DNA of 22,905 bases from WTAW01 sp964406575 (GTDB taxonomy: Bacteria; Acidobacteriota; Aminicenantia; Aminicenantales; Aminicenantaceae), in assembly GCA_964406575.1 (NCBI GenBank), contig CAYOSH010000051.1, forward strand, positions 1-22,905. The letters run 5' to 3'. A program made the translations under genes and the position numbers. Below are positions 15,445 to 22,821 of this stretch, piece by piece. Under the pieces are notes generated by a model. That model worked only from the letters and a program-made list of their open reading frames with translations, did not search any database and was not told where the DNA came from. Position 1 is the first letter of the stretch. Every line of letters starts with the position of its first letter.

Positions 15445-15990
15445 ATGGAAGAAATCTTAAACGCAGCTCAGCAAAAGTTCCTCCTGGACTTAGCGAGACG
15501 GACGATCAAACATCACTTGGAAAAGGGGGGGCGGCTCAAAGAAAAATTTAAAGATCCCCTTCTACAGGAAAAAAGAGGAGCTTTTGTCACACTCAAAGTG
15601 GAAAATGAGCTCCGGGGCTGTATCGGCTATCCTATGCCTCATAAATCCCTCGTGGAAACGGTCATCGACTGCTCTATCGCCGCAGCCACACAAGATTTCC
15701 GGTTTCCTTCTATAAAGGAAGAGGAACTGGCCAGATTAAAAATTGAAATTTCCGTCCTGACGCTGCCCCGGCAAGTTAAGGATGTTTCAGAAATCAAGAT
15801 CGGCGAACACGGGATCATCGTATCCAAAGGGCCACACAGAGGCCTGCTTCTCCCTCAAGTTCCTGTGGAATGGGACTGGGACCTCGAAACCTTTCTCAAC
15901 CATGGATGCCTCAAAGCAGGATTGGCTGAGGACGAGTGGAAAAAGGGAGCATCGATAGAGATCTTCGCAGCTCAGGTATTTTCAGAATAA
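15445..15990 (+). CDS. AMMECR1 domain protein
   Basis: A 181-residue single-domain AMMECR1 protein of the family's usual bacterial and archaeal length. The signature LRGCIG (56-61) is intact, preceded by GAFVTLKVENE and followed by PHKSLVETVIDCSIAAATQDFRFP and LLLPQVPVEWDWDLETFLNHGCLKAGL, the other conserved blocks. In many genomes AMMECR1 sits with MEMO1 and a radical SAM gene (the AmmeMemoRadiSam set), but neither is adjacent here. Instead it follows the MPN-like gene by one base. The biochemical function is unsettled; a role in modifying or sensing an oxidised substrate has been proposed from context. There is no SD of its own beyond the overlap region, consistent with coupling. Confidence 0.92.
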   Translation: MEEILNAAQQKFLLDLARRTIKHHLEKGGRLKEKFKDPLLQEKRGAFVTLKVENELRGCIGYPMPHKSLVETVIDCSIAAATQDFRFPSIKEEELARLKIEISVLTLPRQVKDVSEIKIGEHGIIVSKGPHRGLLLPQVPVEWDWDLETFLNHGCLKAGLAEDEWKKGASIEIFAAQVFSE

Positions 15991-16012
15991 TTGATCTCTA
16001 AAAAACAAAAAT

Positions 16013-16031
16013 GCCCGTTCCTCGAATGGGC
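16013..16031. repeat. Dispersed palindrome between convergent genes
   Basis: GCCCGTTC-CTC-GAATGGGC is an 8-bp stem (one G-T pair) with a 3-nt loop, lying between the AMMECR1 and TatT stop codons. It has the same core, -TTC-nnn-GAA-, as the units at 191-258 and 3580-3596, but different outer pairs, so the fold rather than the sequence seems kept. An A-run precedes it on the plus strand, giving TTTTTGTTTTT after the hairpin on the minus strand. It may therefore also terminate the TatT transcript. Confidence 0.5.
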
Positions 16032-16061
16032 CTATAATAAAGATCTCCTGGATTCCTTAAA

Positions 16062-16811
16062 TCACTTCCGGAATTCTTTCTTCTTCAGGAGCTCCCGTGC
16101 CTCCATCTTGGCTTCTTCCACACCAGAAACCCAGCGCGGGTCATCCGGCACGTTCAGAAGATAGTCCAACTCCGCCCTGGCATCTTCCACTCTATCCTTG
16201 GCAAGGTATGTTTCGGCCAAATATAAGCGGGTGATCGGATCTTCAGGGCCGAGTTCTTTGGATTTCTCCAAATGCTCGAGCGATTTATCTTTGCTACCGC
16301 CAGCAATCCCCGGAACCTTAAAGAACACACGGCCTAGAACTCTGTCCGCCCCCCCGTCTTCGTATCCACGGTCCACCTCGATGATCTTGAACATGGACTC
16401 TTTGATCGGCCCGACCAAAGACAGGCTTTTCATCACCCCTTTGACTTCGCCGTATTTCCCGTTGTTCACGCCAAGCCAGTAATAGCCATCCGGTTTTTCT
16501 GGCTGCAGCGCCACAGCTTTCTTTCCGTTGTACACTCCCTGGGAAAAAATGATCTGTTTCTCCTTCTTGCCTTCGGTGTGTGCGCCAATATAATATTGAA
16601 TCCTCGACATTTTCCAATAAGCTTCATATTTGTCGACGGCAACACCCAAAGCCTGTTGATACAACTGGAGTGCTTTCTGTGCGGTCTCCATATCCTTCAT
16701 TTCGTTATAAAGATCATCGGCTTGGGCGATCAGATCCTCTGCACTCTGCGAAAAGACAATACTCGAAAAACAGATAAAAATAAAAATCAAAAAAAGTGTT
16801 TTTCCCTTCAT
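16062..16811 (-). CDS. TatT-like TPR protein
   Basis: With the ATG at 16811 this is a 249-residue exported protein with a Sec signal peptide (MKGKTLFLIFIFICFSSIVF, cleavage near SQS). The rest is built of TPR-like helical repeats: YEAYWKMSRIQYYIGAHTEG, PDGYYWLGVNNGKYGEVKGV, DPITRLYLAETYLAKDRVED. The order of motifs and the GPIKESM and GRVFFKVPG segments match the TatT (Tp0956) family, which in Treponema partners a TRAP-type transporter. No TRAP subunit is encoded nearby, so the partner is unknown. A longer frame reaches 16889, but 16811 has AAGGAG at 6-nt spacing and puts the signal peptide first. Unlike Tp0956 it shows no lipobox cysteine. Confidence 0.8.
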   Translation of the reverse strand: MKGKTLFLIFIFICFSSIVFSQSAEDLIAQADDLYNEMKDMETAQKALQLYQQALGVAVDKYEAYWKMSRIQYYIGAHTEGKKEKQIIFSQGVYNGKKAVALQPEKPDGYYWLGVNNGKYGEVKGVMKSLSLVGPIKESMFKIIEVDRGYEDGGADRVLGRVFFKVPGIAGGSKDKSLEHLEKSKELGPEDPITRLYLAETYLAKDRVEDARAELDYLLNVPDDPRWVSGVEEAKMEARELLKKKEFRK

Positions 16812-16832
16812 AGATCTCTCCTTTTGCGTGTA

Positions 16833-16860
16833 GTTATACCACAAATCCATAAAATTCCAA
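16833..16860 (-). promoter_or_regulatory. Promoter for TatT-like gene
   Basis: On the minus strand TTGGAA is followed after 16 bases by TATAAC, which also carries the extended TGG in front. The -10 ends 21 bp before the ATG, leaving a leader just long enough for the AAGGAG ribosome binding site. Confidence 0.5.
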
Positions 16861-16951
16861 AATCCGAAAACCAGCGTCAGTATTTCCAAAACCAGCTATG
16901 GAATTCAAGACATCATCCAAGTCTATAAAACTGTATTTTTCACCCATAAAT

Positions 16952-17605
16952 TTATTGAAAATGACGGTCAGCCTCAGAATCCAGATCTATCAAAATTTGC
17001 TCAATGCGTTGCCGTTCTCTTTCCAATTCGTCTCCGCTCAAATCCGGATCCACGACAATGGGCTTCCCGTAGATGGCAACAACTTTGGCGAATGGATAGA
17101 AGAGTAAAAAATGGTCCCAGCTGCTGAGAATTTTTCTTCGCGATGCTGAAAATGAAAACGGGACAACATAAGCCCCTGTCTGCTGGGAAAGCTTGAGGGC
17201 TCCGATTTTCAGTTTCCGGTTCGGTCCTTTAGGGCCATCAGGCACGATGAACACCTCGCCGCCTTTTTCCAGCTCTTTGTTCATCTGAATCCAAGCCTTA
17301 GCGACGGAGTGAGAGCTCGAACCCCTGAGTATCTTGTAGCCCCATCCTTCTATAATGCGCACAAGGATTTCGCCATCCTCGCTGGGGCTCACAAAAGCCA
17401 GCGACCCCCGTTTTCTAAAAAAATACGGGCCCAAGAAGAGGCGCCCATGCCAGACAAGAATTACGACTGGTTTGTTTTGGTCCCGAAGCTCGTTGTATCG
17501 ATCTTCACCGATAATGACCAACCGAGCCGATTTCCCCAATAACCACAAGATCAGCCTTCCTAAAACACCGATGAATCTCCACTTGAATTCTTTTAAGACT
17601 GACAT
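16952..17605 (-). CDS. DUF374 lysophospholipid acyltransferase-like protein
   Basis: A 217-residue protein of the DUF374 family in the glycerolipid acyltransferase superfamily. A single N-terminal hydrophobic helix (about 11-32) would anchor it in the inner membrane. The active-site block is WHGR (52-55) in place of the classical HxxxxD, followed by SPSEDGE (73-79) and the family motif PDGPKGP (122-128). Members are common in diderm bacteria and are thought to acylate a lipid A or glycolipid precursor, but the acceptor is not established. No SD is visible, and its start codon lies inside one copy of a 24-nt dispersed repeat. It is transcribed in the same direction as the symporter upstream and TatT downstream. 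Confidence 0.85.
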   Translation of the reverse strand: MSVLKEFKWRFIGVLGRLILWLLGKSARLVIIGEDRYNELRDQNKPVVILVWHGRLFLGPYFFRKRGSLAFVSPSEDGEILVRIIEGWGYKILRGSSSHSVAKAWIQMNKELEKGGEVFIVPDGPKGPNRKLKIGALKLSQQTGAYVVPFSFSASRRKILSSWDHFLLFYPFAKVVAIYGKPIVVDPDLSGDELERERQRIEQILIDLDSEADRHFQ

Positions 17606-17627
17606 TATTTACACTGGATTATTCACG
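17604..17627. repeat. 24-nt dispersed repeat, copy 1
   Basis: ATTATTT, three variable bases (ACA), then CTGGATTATTCACG. The identical halves with a different 3-base middle occur again at 22794-22817. Both copies lie just upstream of minus-strand genes in the same orientation, and this one includes the start codon of the DUF374 gene. Confidence 0.65.
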
Positions 17628-17685
17628 TCAATAATATACAAAACGAGGCATCCAGTAAATATCTAATTGCCCAGCCTTAGATTTT

Positions 17686-19104
17686 CTAACTCCGTGTGTT
17701 CGAAATTTTCCTTTTGTTGAGGTCCATGAGAAAACCCAAAGAGAATCCCGCGAGAGAAAGCGCCACTCCATACGGCACTGAAAATGGCCATACAGGCCAG
17801 TTGAGATGCACAATGCCCATCTCATTAAAAAATCCGGCCACGGCATAACCACTGCCCAAGAAAAGACTCAATAGTCCTGCCATCGGGTATCTTTTCCTTA
17901 AAAAGATCATGGCAACGCCGGGAACAAACATGCCCTCGGCCATGACCTCAGAGGCCAAACCCAAGGTTTTGAGAATACTCTGGAGCCTTGTGGCGATGAG
18001 AAAGGCGAGCACTCCCATGGCGAGTGTTGCCCAGCGGCTCACAGAAACGACATTTTTTTGACGCCCAGAAGGAATGAGCTGCTGATAGATATCCCTTGTC
18101 GCCGACAAAGCGCCTGTGTTGATTGCCGTATCCATTGTGGACATAACCGCAGCAACGATGGCAATAAACAAAATTCCTCCAAGAAACGATCCTGCCTGCG
18201 TAGAGATCAACGTGGAGATCAGCGTGTCCGTGCGCGTCCCAGGAAGGGATAAGGGAAGAGAGTATATCCCGATCAGGACGACGCAGCCAAAAAAAACAAC
18301 AAAGGTTCCCCCAGCACCCCACAGCCCTGCCCTGGCATCCCGTTCTGTGCGGGCAGCTTGTATCCTCTGCCAGACGATGGGGGAGATAATCCAGGCAAGG
18401 GTGAAAGACACAGCGATCCAGATGTTTCTCCAGAATCCAGAGAAAAAGTCGAAAAAAGAAGGGCCCCTCAAAGTCCGGGCAGCGAGAGAGACCTCACTCC
18501 ATGAGGACATTCCCAACAGGAAAAAAAGCAGACTGATAATGCCGACCACAAGCAGAAAAAACTGAAAGCCATCTGTGATCACGACAGAAAACAACCCCCC
18601 AAAAATGGAGTAGAAAAGCACAACCACAGTTCCCAGGAGAAGCGCAAGAAAATAAGATGTCCCGAGAAAGGGCTTAAGAAAATTCCCCATAGCCACCATC
18701 TGCGATGCTGCCAATAGAATCATGTACCAGATAATCAATACGGCAGCCAGATGACGAACAGATCGGCCGTATCGCATCTCCATCAGATCCGGAAGAGTGA
18801 CGATCGGCAGGCGTCGGATGGGGCGTGTCAGAAAAAGTGCAAAAACAATAATCGTCAATAGGGATGGGATTCCGATCACCCAGAATGAGCTGATCCCTTT
18901 GTCAAAGGCTTCATCCGCGGATACGAGTGTTGATGTGGCCCCTAGCCAAGACCCCGCAAGCGTGAGAAAGATGAGCAAAGCTGGAAGATTCCGAGAGGCC
19001 AAAAAAAAATCCTCCAGGCTCTTCATTTTCTTAGTGAAGAAGACGCTGATCAAGAGGATCAGAGCAAAATAGGCGCAAAGATAAATAAAAAACAAAGTAT
19101 TCAC
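17686..19104 (-). CDS. Sodium:solute symporter (SSS family)
   Basis: A 472-residue polytopic membrane protein of the SSS/SLC5 family (LeuT fold, about 13 helices). Family hallmarks are FFLASRNLPALLIFLTLAGS near the start, ATSTLVSADEAF in the unwound first helix, RPIRRLPIVTLPDLMEMRYG, and the signature GGLFSVVITDGFQFFLL. It probably imports an organic solute with sodium; the substrate cannot be read from sequence. An ATG at 19140 or 19128 would lengthen it, but they lie in or before the promoter. The GTG at 19104 follows AAGGA, which overlaps the -10 box TATAAG, so the mRNA may be leaderless. It is divergent from lolA. Confidence 0.9.
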   Translation of the reverse strand: MNTLFFIYLCAYFALILLISVFFTKKMKSLEDFFLASRNLPALLIFLTLAGSWLGATSTLVSADEAFDKGISSFWVIGIPSLLTIIVFALFLTRPIRRLPIVTLPDLMEMRYGRSVRHLAAVLIIWYMILLAASQMVAMGNFLKPFLGTSYFLALLLGTVVVLFYSIFGGLFSVVITDGFQFFLLVVGIISLLFFLLGMSSWSEVSLAARTLRGPSFFDFFSGFWRNIWIAVSFTLAWIISPIVWQRIQAARTERDARAGLWGAGGTFVVFFGCVVLIGIYSLPLSLPGTRTDTLISTLISTQAGSFLGGILFIAIVAAVMSTMDTAINTGALSATRDIYQQLIPSGRQKNVVSVSRWATLAMGVLAFLIATRLQSILKTLGLASEVMAEGMFVPGVAMIFLRKRYPMAGLLSLFLGSGYAVAGFFNEMGIVHLNWPVWPFSVPYGVALSLAGFSLGFLMDLNKRKISNTRS

Positions 19105-19110
19105 AACGTC

Positions 19111-19140
19111 CTTATAACAAAAACGCATTTCCAATGGCAA
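19111..19140 (-). promoter_or_regulatory. Promoter for symporter, predicted leaderless
   Basis: On the minus strand TTGCCA (five of six) is followed after 18 bases by TATAAG (five of six), which ends 6 bases before the GTG start. The AAGGA resembling an SD overlaps the -10, so it would not be in the transcript if initiation occurs at the usual distance. If transcription starts further upstream, the AAGGA could act instead. Confidence 0.5.
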
Positions 19141-19269
19141 ACTCTAAATCGCCGCTGTAAGCCTCCAAAAGCCCGGTGAAGGATTTGATAGGCATAGGAC
19201 ATCTCGCGGACTTTTGGATGCCGCAATGAGGGTTTGACTCTTCTGCCAATTTCCCTGTAAAAGCTTCTG

Positions 19270-19278
19270 TGTTATAAT
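19270..19278 (+). promoter_or_regulatory. Extended -10 promoter for lolA, predicted leaderless
   Basis: TGT-TATAAT is a perfect extended -10. It ends 8 bases before the ATG at 19287, and the bases between (CCGAGATA) hold no SD of normal spacing. No good -35 is visible at 17 bp. A TTGACT at 19234-19239 is too far away. Confidence 0.55.
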
Positions 19279-19286
19279 CCGAGATA

Positions 19287-19922
19287 ATGAAAAGAGTGTT
19301 TTTTCTACTGGCTTTCATAACTCTAGGCCTTGCTCAAACAGCAGAGGAAGTCGCTCTGCGCGTAGAGAACACACTCAGGTCTTATCAATCCTTCCAGGCG
19401 AATTTTGAACAGCTGTACTATTCCACAACGGTCTCCACCCCACTCCGCGAAAGAGGAAGAGTGTACTTCAAAAAGCCCGGCCTAATGAAGTGGGAATATC
19501 AGGAACCGGAGGAAAAAGTATTCCTTATCAAGGATGGATTCTTCTGGGACTACAATAAGGAGGAAAAACAGCTCATAAAATATGACCTTTCCAGCGGAGA
19601 GTACAACTCCGAGGTCATTTCTTTGCTTTCGAGCAAGGTGGCCTTGCTGGACACCTATTCTGTGGACTTCAGCCCCTTCCCCACAGAGGATCCCAAAACC
19701 CTCCAGATAAAGCTCACTCCCAAGGACGAAGAATATGCAGACACATTCCTTCTCTTGGAGATTGATGAAGAAACAGGATTCATCAAAAAACTGATCTCTT
19801 TCGATTGGGCAGGGAATAAGACAGAATTTCAGTTCAACAAAGTCAAACCGAATATTCCTCTGGATCATAAAACCTTTGAATTAAGGGTTCCCGCTGACGT
19901 GGAAATCATAGAAAATAAATAG
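19287..19922 (+). CDS. lolA: LolA-family outer-membrane lipoprotein carrier
   Basis: A 211-residue periplasmic chaperone. It has a short Sec signal peptide (MKRVFFLLAFITLGLAQ) and the LolA fold: RSYQSFQANFEQLYYS, RGRVYFKKPGLMKWEY (57-72), a typical PGLMKWEY strand that lines the lipoprotein pocket, and DGFFWDYNKEEKQL. It should ferry lipoproteins from the LolCDE complex to the outer membrane, which implies a true outer membrane. It is full length. It is monocistronic, with a hairpin (19923-19945) directly after its stop codon, and divergent from the symporter. LolB and LolCDE are not in this window. Confidence 0.92.
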   Translation: MKRVFFLLAFITLGLAQTAEEVALRVENTLRSYQSFQANFEQLYYSTTVSTPLRERGRVYFKKPGLMKWEYQEPEEKVFLIKDGFFWDYNKEEKQLIKYDLSSGEYNSEVISLLSSKVALLDTYSVDFSPFPTEDPKTLQIKLTPKDEEYADTFLLLEIDEETGFIKKLISFDWAGNKTEFQFNKVKPNIPLDHKTFELRVPADVEIIENK

Positions 19923-19945
19923 GTGCAGAATTTTGAATTCTGCAC
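19923..19945 (+). terminator. Hairpin after lolA
   Basis: GTGCAGAATT, loop TTG, AATTCTGCAC: a perfect 10-bp stem directly after the lolA stop codon, followed by only three T's. It can act as a transcript end or stabiliser. The 3-nt loop is like that of the other palindromes in the window, so it may belong to a dispersed repeat family rather than be a dedicated terminator. Confidence 0.5.
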
Positions 19946-19988
19946 TTTGGGCGAGCCCCTAAAGCAAAACCATTTTTTCAGAAATCCG

Positions 19989-19994
19989 TATAAT
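19989..19994 (+). promoter_or_regulatory. -10 candidate before the sigma factor
   Basis: A perfect TATAAT, but without a convincing -35 and without an extended TG. It would give a leader of about 17 nt. An ECF-type GGAAC/GTC autoregulatory promoter is not visible upstream, so self-activation by this sigma factor is not supported by the sequence. Confidence 0.3.
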
Positions 19995-20017
19995 GCTTTG
20001 AGGGCTGGAAGTCCTCC

Positions 20018-20581
20018 ATGTATGAAGACAAGGACCTAGTTAAAAGAACTCTTGACGGTGAAAAAGAGGCGTTCGAAATGATCGTTCAAAGATACAAACA
20101 ACCCCTTTTGAACTATATCGGCCGGATGGTCGGTGAAAGGGAGCTTGCCCTCGATTTTACCCAAGATGTATTTATCAAAACATACGCTTCGCTCCACACG
20201 TACCGCCCCCAACACAAATTCAGCACCTGGCTGTTCAAAATCGCGTCGAACCTTACGATCGATTACTGGAGGAAGAAAAAAATTGATGCATTCTCGCTTG
20301 ACCAGACGAGAGACGATTCGGAAAGCCGACCGAGTTACCAGGTTCCCTCAAAAGATCTCTCCGTTGTCAAAAGATACGAAATCTCAGAGATCCGAGAGAG
20401 AATAGAGCACGCCATGGAAAAGATCCCGCCTGCTCTCAGAGAGTTATTCTTGTGGAGACACCTCAACGAGTTCAGCTACGAAGAGATCGCGGAGATCAAA
20501 GATTTGCCCGTGGGAACGATCAAAAACAAAGTTTTCCAAGCTAAAGAATTGATACGCAAACATTTGGAGGAAAGAGAATGA
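20018..20581 (+). CDS. ECF (RpoE-type) sigma factor
   Basis: A 187-residue two-domain ECF sigma factor. Region 2 (about 5-88) contains FEMIVQRYKQPLLNYI, the core-binding helix ALDFTQDVFIKTYASL and the -10 recognition helix FSTWLFKIASNLTIDYWRKKK. Region 4 (about 128-183) contains IPPALRELFLWRHLNEFSYEEIAEI and the -35 recognition helix PVGTIKNKVFQAKELIR. The linker near 95-115 is polar. The downstream anti-sigma gene overlaps its stop by ATGA, so it is held inactive by that membrane partner until an envelope signal releases it. The third gene of the operon (bactofilin-like) is probably a target or a signal input. No own ECF promoter is recognised upstream. Confidence 0.94.
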   Translation: MYEDKDLVKRTLDGEKEAFEMIVQRYKQPLLNYIGRMVGERELALDFTQDVFIKTYASLHTYRPQHKFSTWLFKIASNLTIDYWRKKKIDAFSLDQTRDDSESRPSYQVPSKDLSVVKRYEISEIRERIEHAMEKIPPALRELFLWRHLNEFSYEEIAEIKDLPVGTIKNKVFQAKELIRKHLEERE

Positions 20582-21156
20582 GGTGCCTGTCACCTAGCCA
20601 GATCTATCTCTACCTCGAAGATGATCTCCCAACTCATGAAAAGGAGGCCATCGAAAAACACCTCGTTTCCTGTGAGGCATGCCGGGATATGCTCGAAGAC
20701 AGAAGCCTGATGATGCACGCCGTGGAAAGCCTCCCGCCTTTGGACATGCCTGCCGACTTCACCCAACAAGTCATGGCCAAGGTTTTCCCAAAGGTTTCAC
20801 CTGTCCGCATTTGGATTGCGGGACTAGCCACTGGCTTTTCACTGTTGATGTTCATATTCTTGGCGGTGTTCCTTCAGTCTGACATCAGTTTTTCGGGTTT
20901 ATTCGTCAGCCTGAACGGAGCCCTTTGGACGGTTGTGCGAAATCTATCTGTCTTCACTGTAAAGCTATTCAAGGTCACATCCGTAATTGTCGAAATTCTT
21001 TTTCAATTTACACAGTTTGTTTTTAAGACCTTGGGCAGTTTAACAACTCTCATCCGTCCCGAAGTTCAAATTTTCCTCATCACCCTAACCGTGGTTTTGT
21101 CCATTTCTGCGCTTCTCTTGATGAGAAGAAAAACATGGACTGGAGAAAAGATATGA
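20578..21156 (+). CDS. Zinc-finger anti-sigma factor, membrane bound
   Basis: A 192-residue anti-sigma factor. The cytoplasmic ZAS domain (about 1-70) carries the zinc motif H28-x3-C32-x2-C35 in EKHLVSCEACRDML, preceded by YLEDDLPTHEKEAIE. A membrane helix (77-99) follows. A long hydrophobic, helical segment (102-160) rich in Phe, Val and Leu and a second clear membrane helix (163-182) make this more strongly membrane-embedded than the usual single-helix anti-sigma. It should bind the sigma factor encoded just upstream. Both junctions overlap by four bases (ATGA), so the three proteins are made in a fixed ratio. Confidence 0.9.
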   Translation: MRCLSPSQIYLYLEDDLPTHEKEAIEKHLVSCEACRDMLEDRSLMMHAVESLPPLDMPADFTQQVMAKVFPKVSPVRIWIAGLATGFSLLMFIFLAVFLQSDISFSGLFVSLNGALWTVVRNLSVFTVKLFKVTSVIVEILFQFTQFVFKTLGSLTTLIRPEVQIFLITLTVVLSISALLLMRRKTWTGEKI

Positions 21157-22067
21157 AAAACAAATGGCTATTTTTATTGATCCTCATCTTTTTTTGTGTT
21201 GGATTCGCTCCCTTGCGTGGCCAGGGGTTTATATTACAAAAAGACATCGTTGTCGAAGAAAACGAAATTCAGGATAATGTCGTCGGATTAGGCGGCGAAA
21301 TTCTTATTAAGGGAATAGTCACCGAAAATGTCATGGCCTTTGGCGGCACGATCATTGTGGAAGGCGAGGTTCAAGGGTCTGTCGTGGGCTTCGGTGCGGA
21401 GATCACACTCAGGCCCACGGCAGAAATCAACGGGGATGTTGTCTCCCTTGGGGGATCCATAAACAAAGAGTTAGGGAGTGTCATCGACGGAGATACGGTC
21501 CACTTCGATTTCGAATCCACCGCAGGAATCCGGGATTTCTTCAAGGAGGGGCTGGGCGGTGTTTTCGGGATGAAGATTATCCCTCTCCTTTTGATCATAA
21601 AGTTGTTCATGCTTTTTATCTGGTTCATCCTCGCTATTCTTTTGGCTGTTGTTTTTCCCCGCCAGATCTCATTTGCATCCTCTCAAATCAGAACGCAATT
21701 CTGGCCTGTTTTTGGAACAGGCATTCTGAGCATCATCATTTTTACAGGCCTAATCGTCTTTTCGGCGTTTCTCTCCCTGATATTGATCGGCATTCCAATC
21801 CTCATCGCCCTCGTTTTTCTTGGGATCGTCATCAAAATCTTCGGTAGAGTCGTCCTTTTTAACTTCTTTGGGGAGAACCTATCCAAAGCCCTCGGAAGCA
21901 AGAATCCTTCTGTCATTGGCGCTGTGATCCTTGGCTTCGTCTTTGTGAGTTTTATCGGATTCATTCCGATCTTTGGATCTCTGTCCTACTTTGTCTTGAG
22001 CATACTCGGCTGGGGTGCTGTCATCCGAACCAAATTCGGCACGAAAAACAATATCGTAAAGGCATAG
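21153..22067 (+). CDS. Bactofilin-like beta-repeat membrane protein
   Basis: With the preferred start it has 304 residues: a Sec signal peptide (1-24), then an extracytoplasmic segment (about 30-118) of four repeats of about 18 residues with a V-V-x-L/F-G-G/A-x-I pattern (NVVGLGGEILIKG, NVMAFGGTIIVEG, SVVGFGAEITLRP, DVVSLGGSINKEL), as in polymer-forming bactofilin beta-helices. The rest (141-290) has four to five membrane helices. The repeats face outside while true bactofilins are cytosolic, so it may sense or line the envelope. An ATG at 21135 would extend the frame, but 21153 has GGAG, gives the ATGA overlap and starts the signal peptide. It is the third gene of the ECF operon. Confidence 0.8.
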   Translation: MKNKWLFLLILIFFCVGFAPLRGQGFILQKDIVVEENEIQDNVVGLGGEILIKGIVTENVMAFGGTIIVEGEVQGSVVGFGAEITLRPTAEINGDVVSLGGSINKELGSVIDGDTVHFDFESTAGIRDFFKEGLGGVFGMKIIPLLLIIKLFMLFIWFILAILLAVVFPRQISFASSQIRTQFWPVFGTGILSIIIFTGLIVFSAFLSLILIGIPILIALVFLGIVIKIFGRVVLFNFFGENLSKALGSKNPSVIGAVILGFVFVSFIGFIPIFGSLSYFVLSILGWGAVIRTKFGTKNNIVKA

Positions 22068-22202
22068 GCTCCTTACACAAAATAGCATTCTTTTGGGAGG
22101 TGTATTTTTTTTAGAAAATGAGAAATAAATAAAAAAAGGGTTTGGTGTTCGTGTTTGAATCGTGTTTTAAAAAGAGAATACCGGAATACGGTTGTTAAGG
22201 AA
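22068..22202. other. Convergent spacer, A/T rich
   Basis: The gap between two convergent genes. It is A/T rich with T-runs and A-runs on both strands. The only stem I see (ACCG / CGGT around 22181-22193, followed on the minus strand by CTTTTT) is four base pairs and too weak to call a terminator with confidence. Confidence 0.35.
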
Positions 22203-22760
22203 TTAGAGTTCTAAGATCTCTTTTTCCTTTGCACTCCCGAGTTCTTCGATCTTTTTGATATTCCCATCCGTGAGTTCCTGGAGTTTATCGTATCCCCAGA
22301 ATTTGTCGTCTTCGGTGATCTCCTTATCCTTTTCCATCTGTTCGATCTGTTCTTTGGCATCCCTTCTCATCATCCGGAGAGCCGTTTTTTCATCCTCCAT
22401 CATGATCTTGATGTGCTTGGCCATGTCCTTTCGCCTCTCTTCATCTAGAGGAGGAATGGGCACTTTGAGGACTTTTCCATCATTAATGGGATTGAGGCCG
22501 AGGTCAGCGGTTCTGACCGCTTTGTCTATGTTCTCCAAAAGAGTCGGGTCCCATGGCTGGATCTGGATCAGTGTTGGATCGGGAACAGTGAGAGTTGCCA
22601 CTTGATTGACAGGTGCCAGAGTGCCGTAATAGTCGATCTTGATATCTTCAAAGATATTGATATTCGCTCGACCTGTCCGCAATTTTGCCAGATCGCTTCG
22701 AAAGTGCTCGACAGAGACTTTCATCTTTTTTTCCAGTTCTCTCAAAACATCTTTAACCAT
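22203..22760 (-). CDS. frr: Ribosome recycling factor
   Basis: A 185-residue ribosome recycling factor of exactly the usual length. It begins with a three-helix-bundle strand, KVSVEHFRSDLAKLRTGRAN (residues 14-33), where RTGRAN is the family's hallmark. YYGTLAPVNQVATLTVPDPT and IQPWDPTLLENIDKAVRTADLGLNPINDGKVLKVPIPPLDEERR form domain II. The C-terminal helix carries RRDAKEQIEQMEKDKEITEDD. It splits post-termination 70S ribosomes with EF-G. The pyrH gene normally found just upstream is not in the 145 bp available; a repeat and nested hairpins sit there instead. The start ATG is preceded by GAGGGG. Confidence 0.97.
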   Translation of the reverse strand: MVKDVLRELEKKMKVSVEHFRSDLAKLRTGRANINIFEDIKIDYYGTLAPVNQVATLTVPDPTLIQIQPWDPTLLENIDKAVRTADLGLNPINDGKVLKVPIPPLDEERRKDMAKHIKIMMEDEKTALRMMRRDAKEQIEQMEKDKEITEDDKFWGYDKLQELTDGNIKKIEELGSAKEKEILEL

Positions 22761-22793
22761 TTTCCCCTCTCTTCTCTACATGAATTCTTTTGA

Positions 22794-22817
22794 ATTATTT
22801 GGCCTGGATTATTCACG
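22794..22817. repeat. 24-nt dispersed repeat, copy 2
   Basis: ATTATTT, three variable bases (GGC), then CTGGATTATTCACG, matching copy 1 (17604-17627) at 21 or more of 24 positions. It lies 34 bp upstream of the frr start and immediately before the nested inverted repeats at 22822-22899. Confidence 0.65.
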
Positions 22818-22821
22818 AGTC

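Noticed and set aside
16033..16038. TATAAT in the AMMECR1/TatT spacer as a promoter
   Set aside because: It points into the antisense of the TatT-like gene, with no -35 and no gene to serve.
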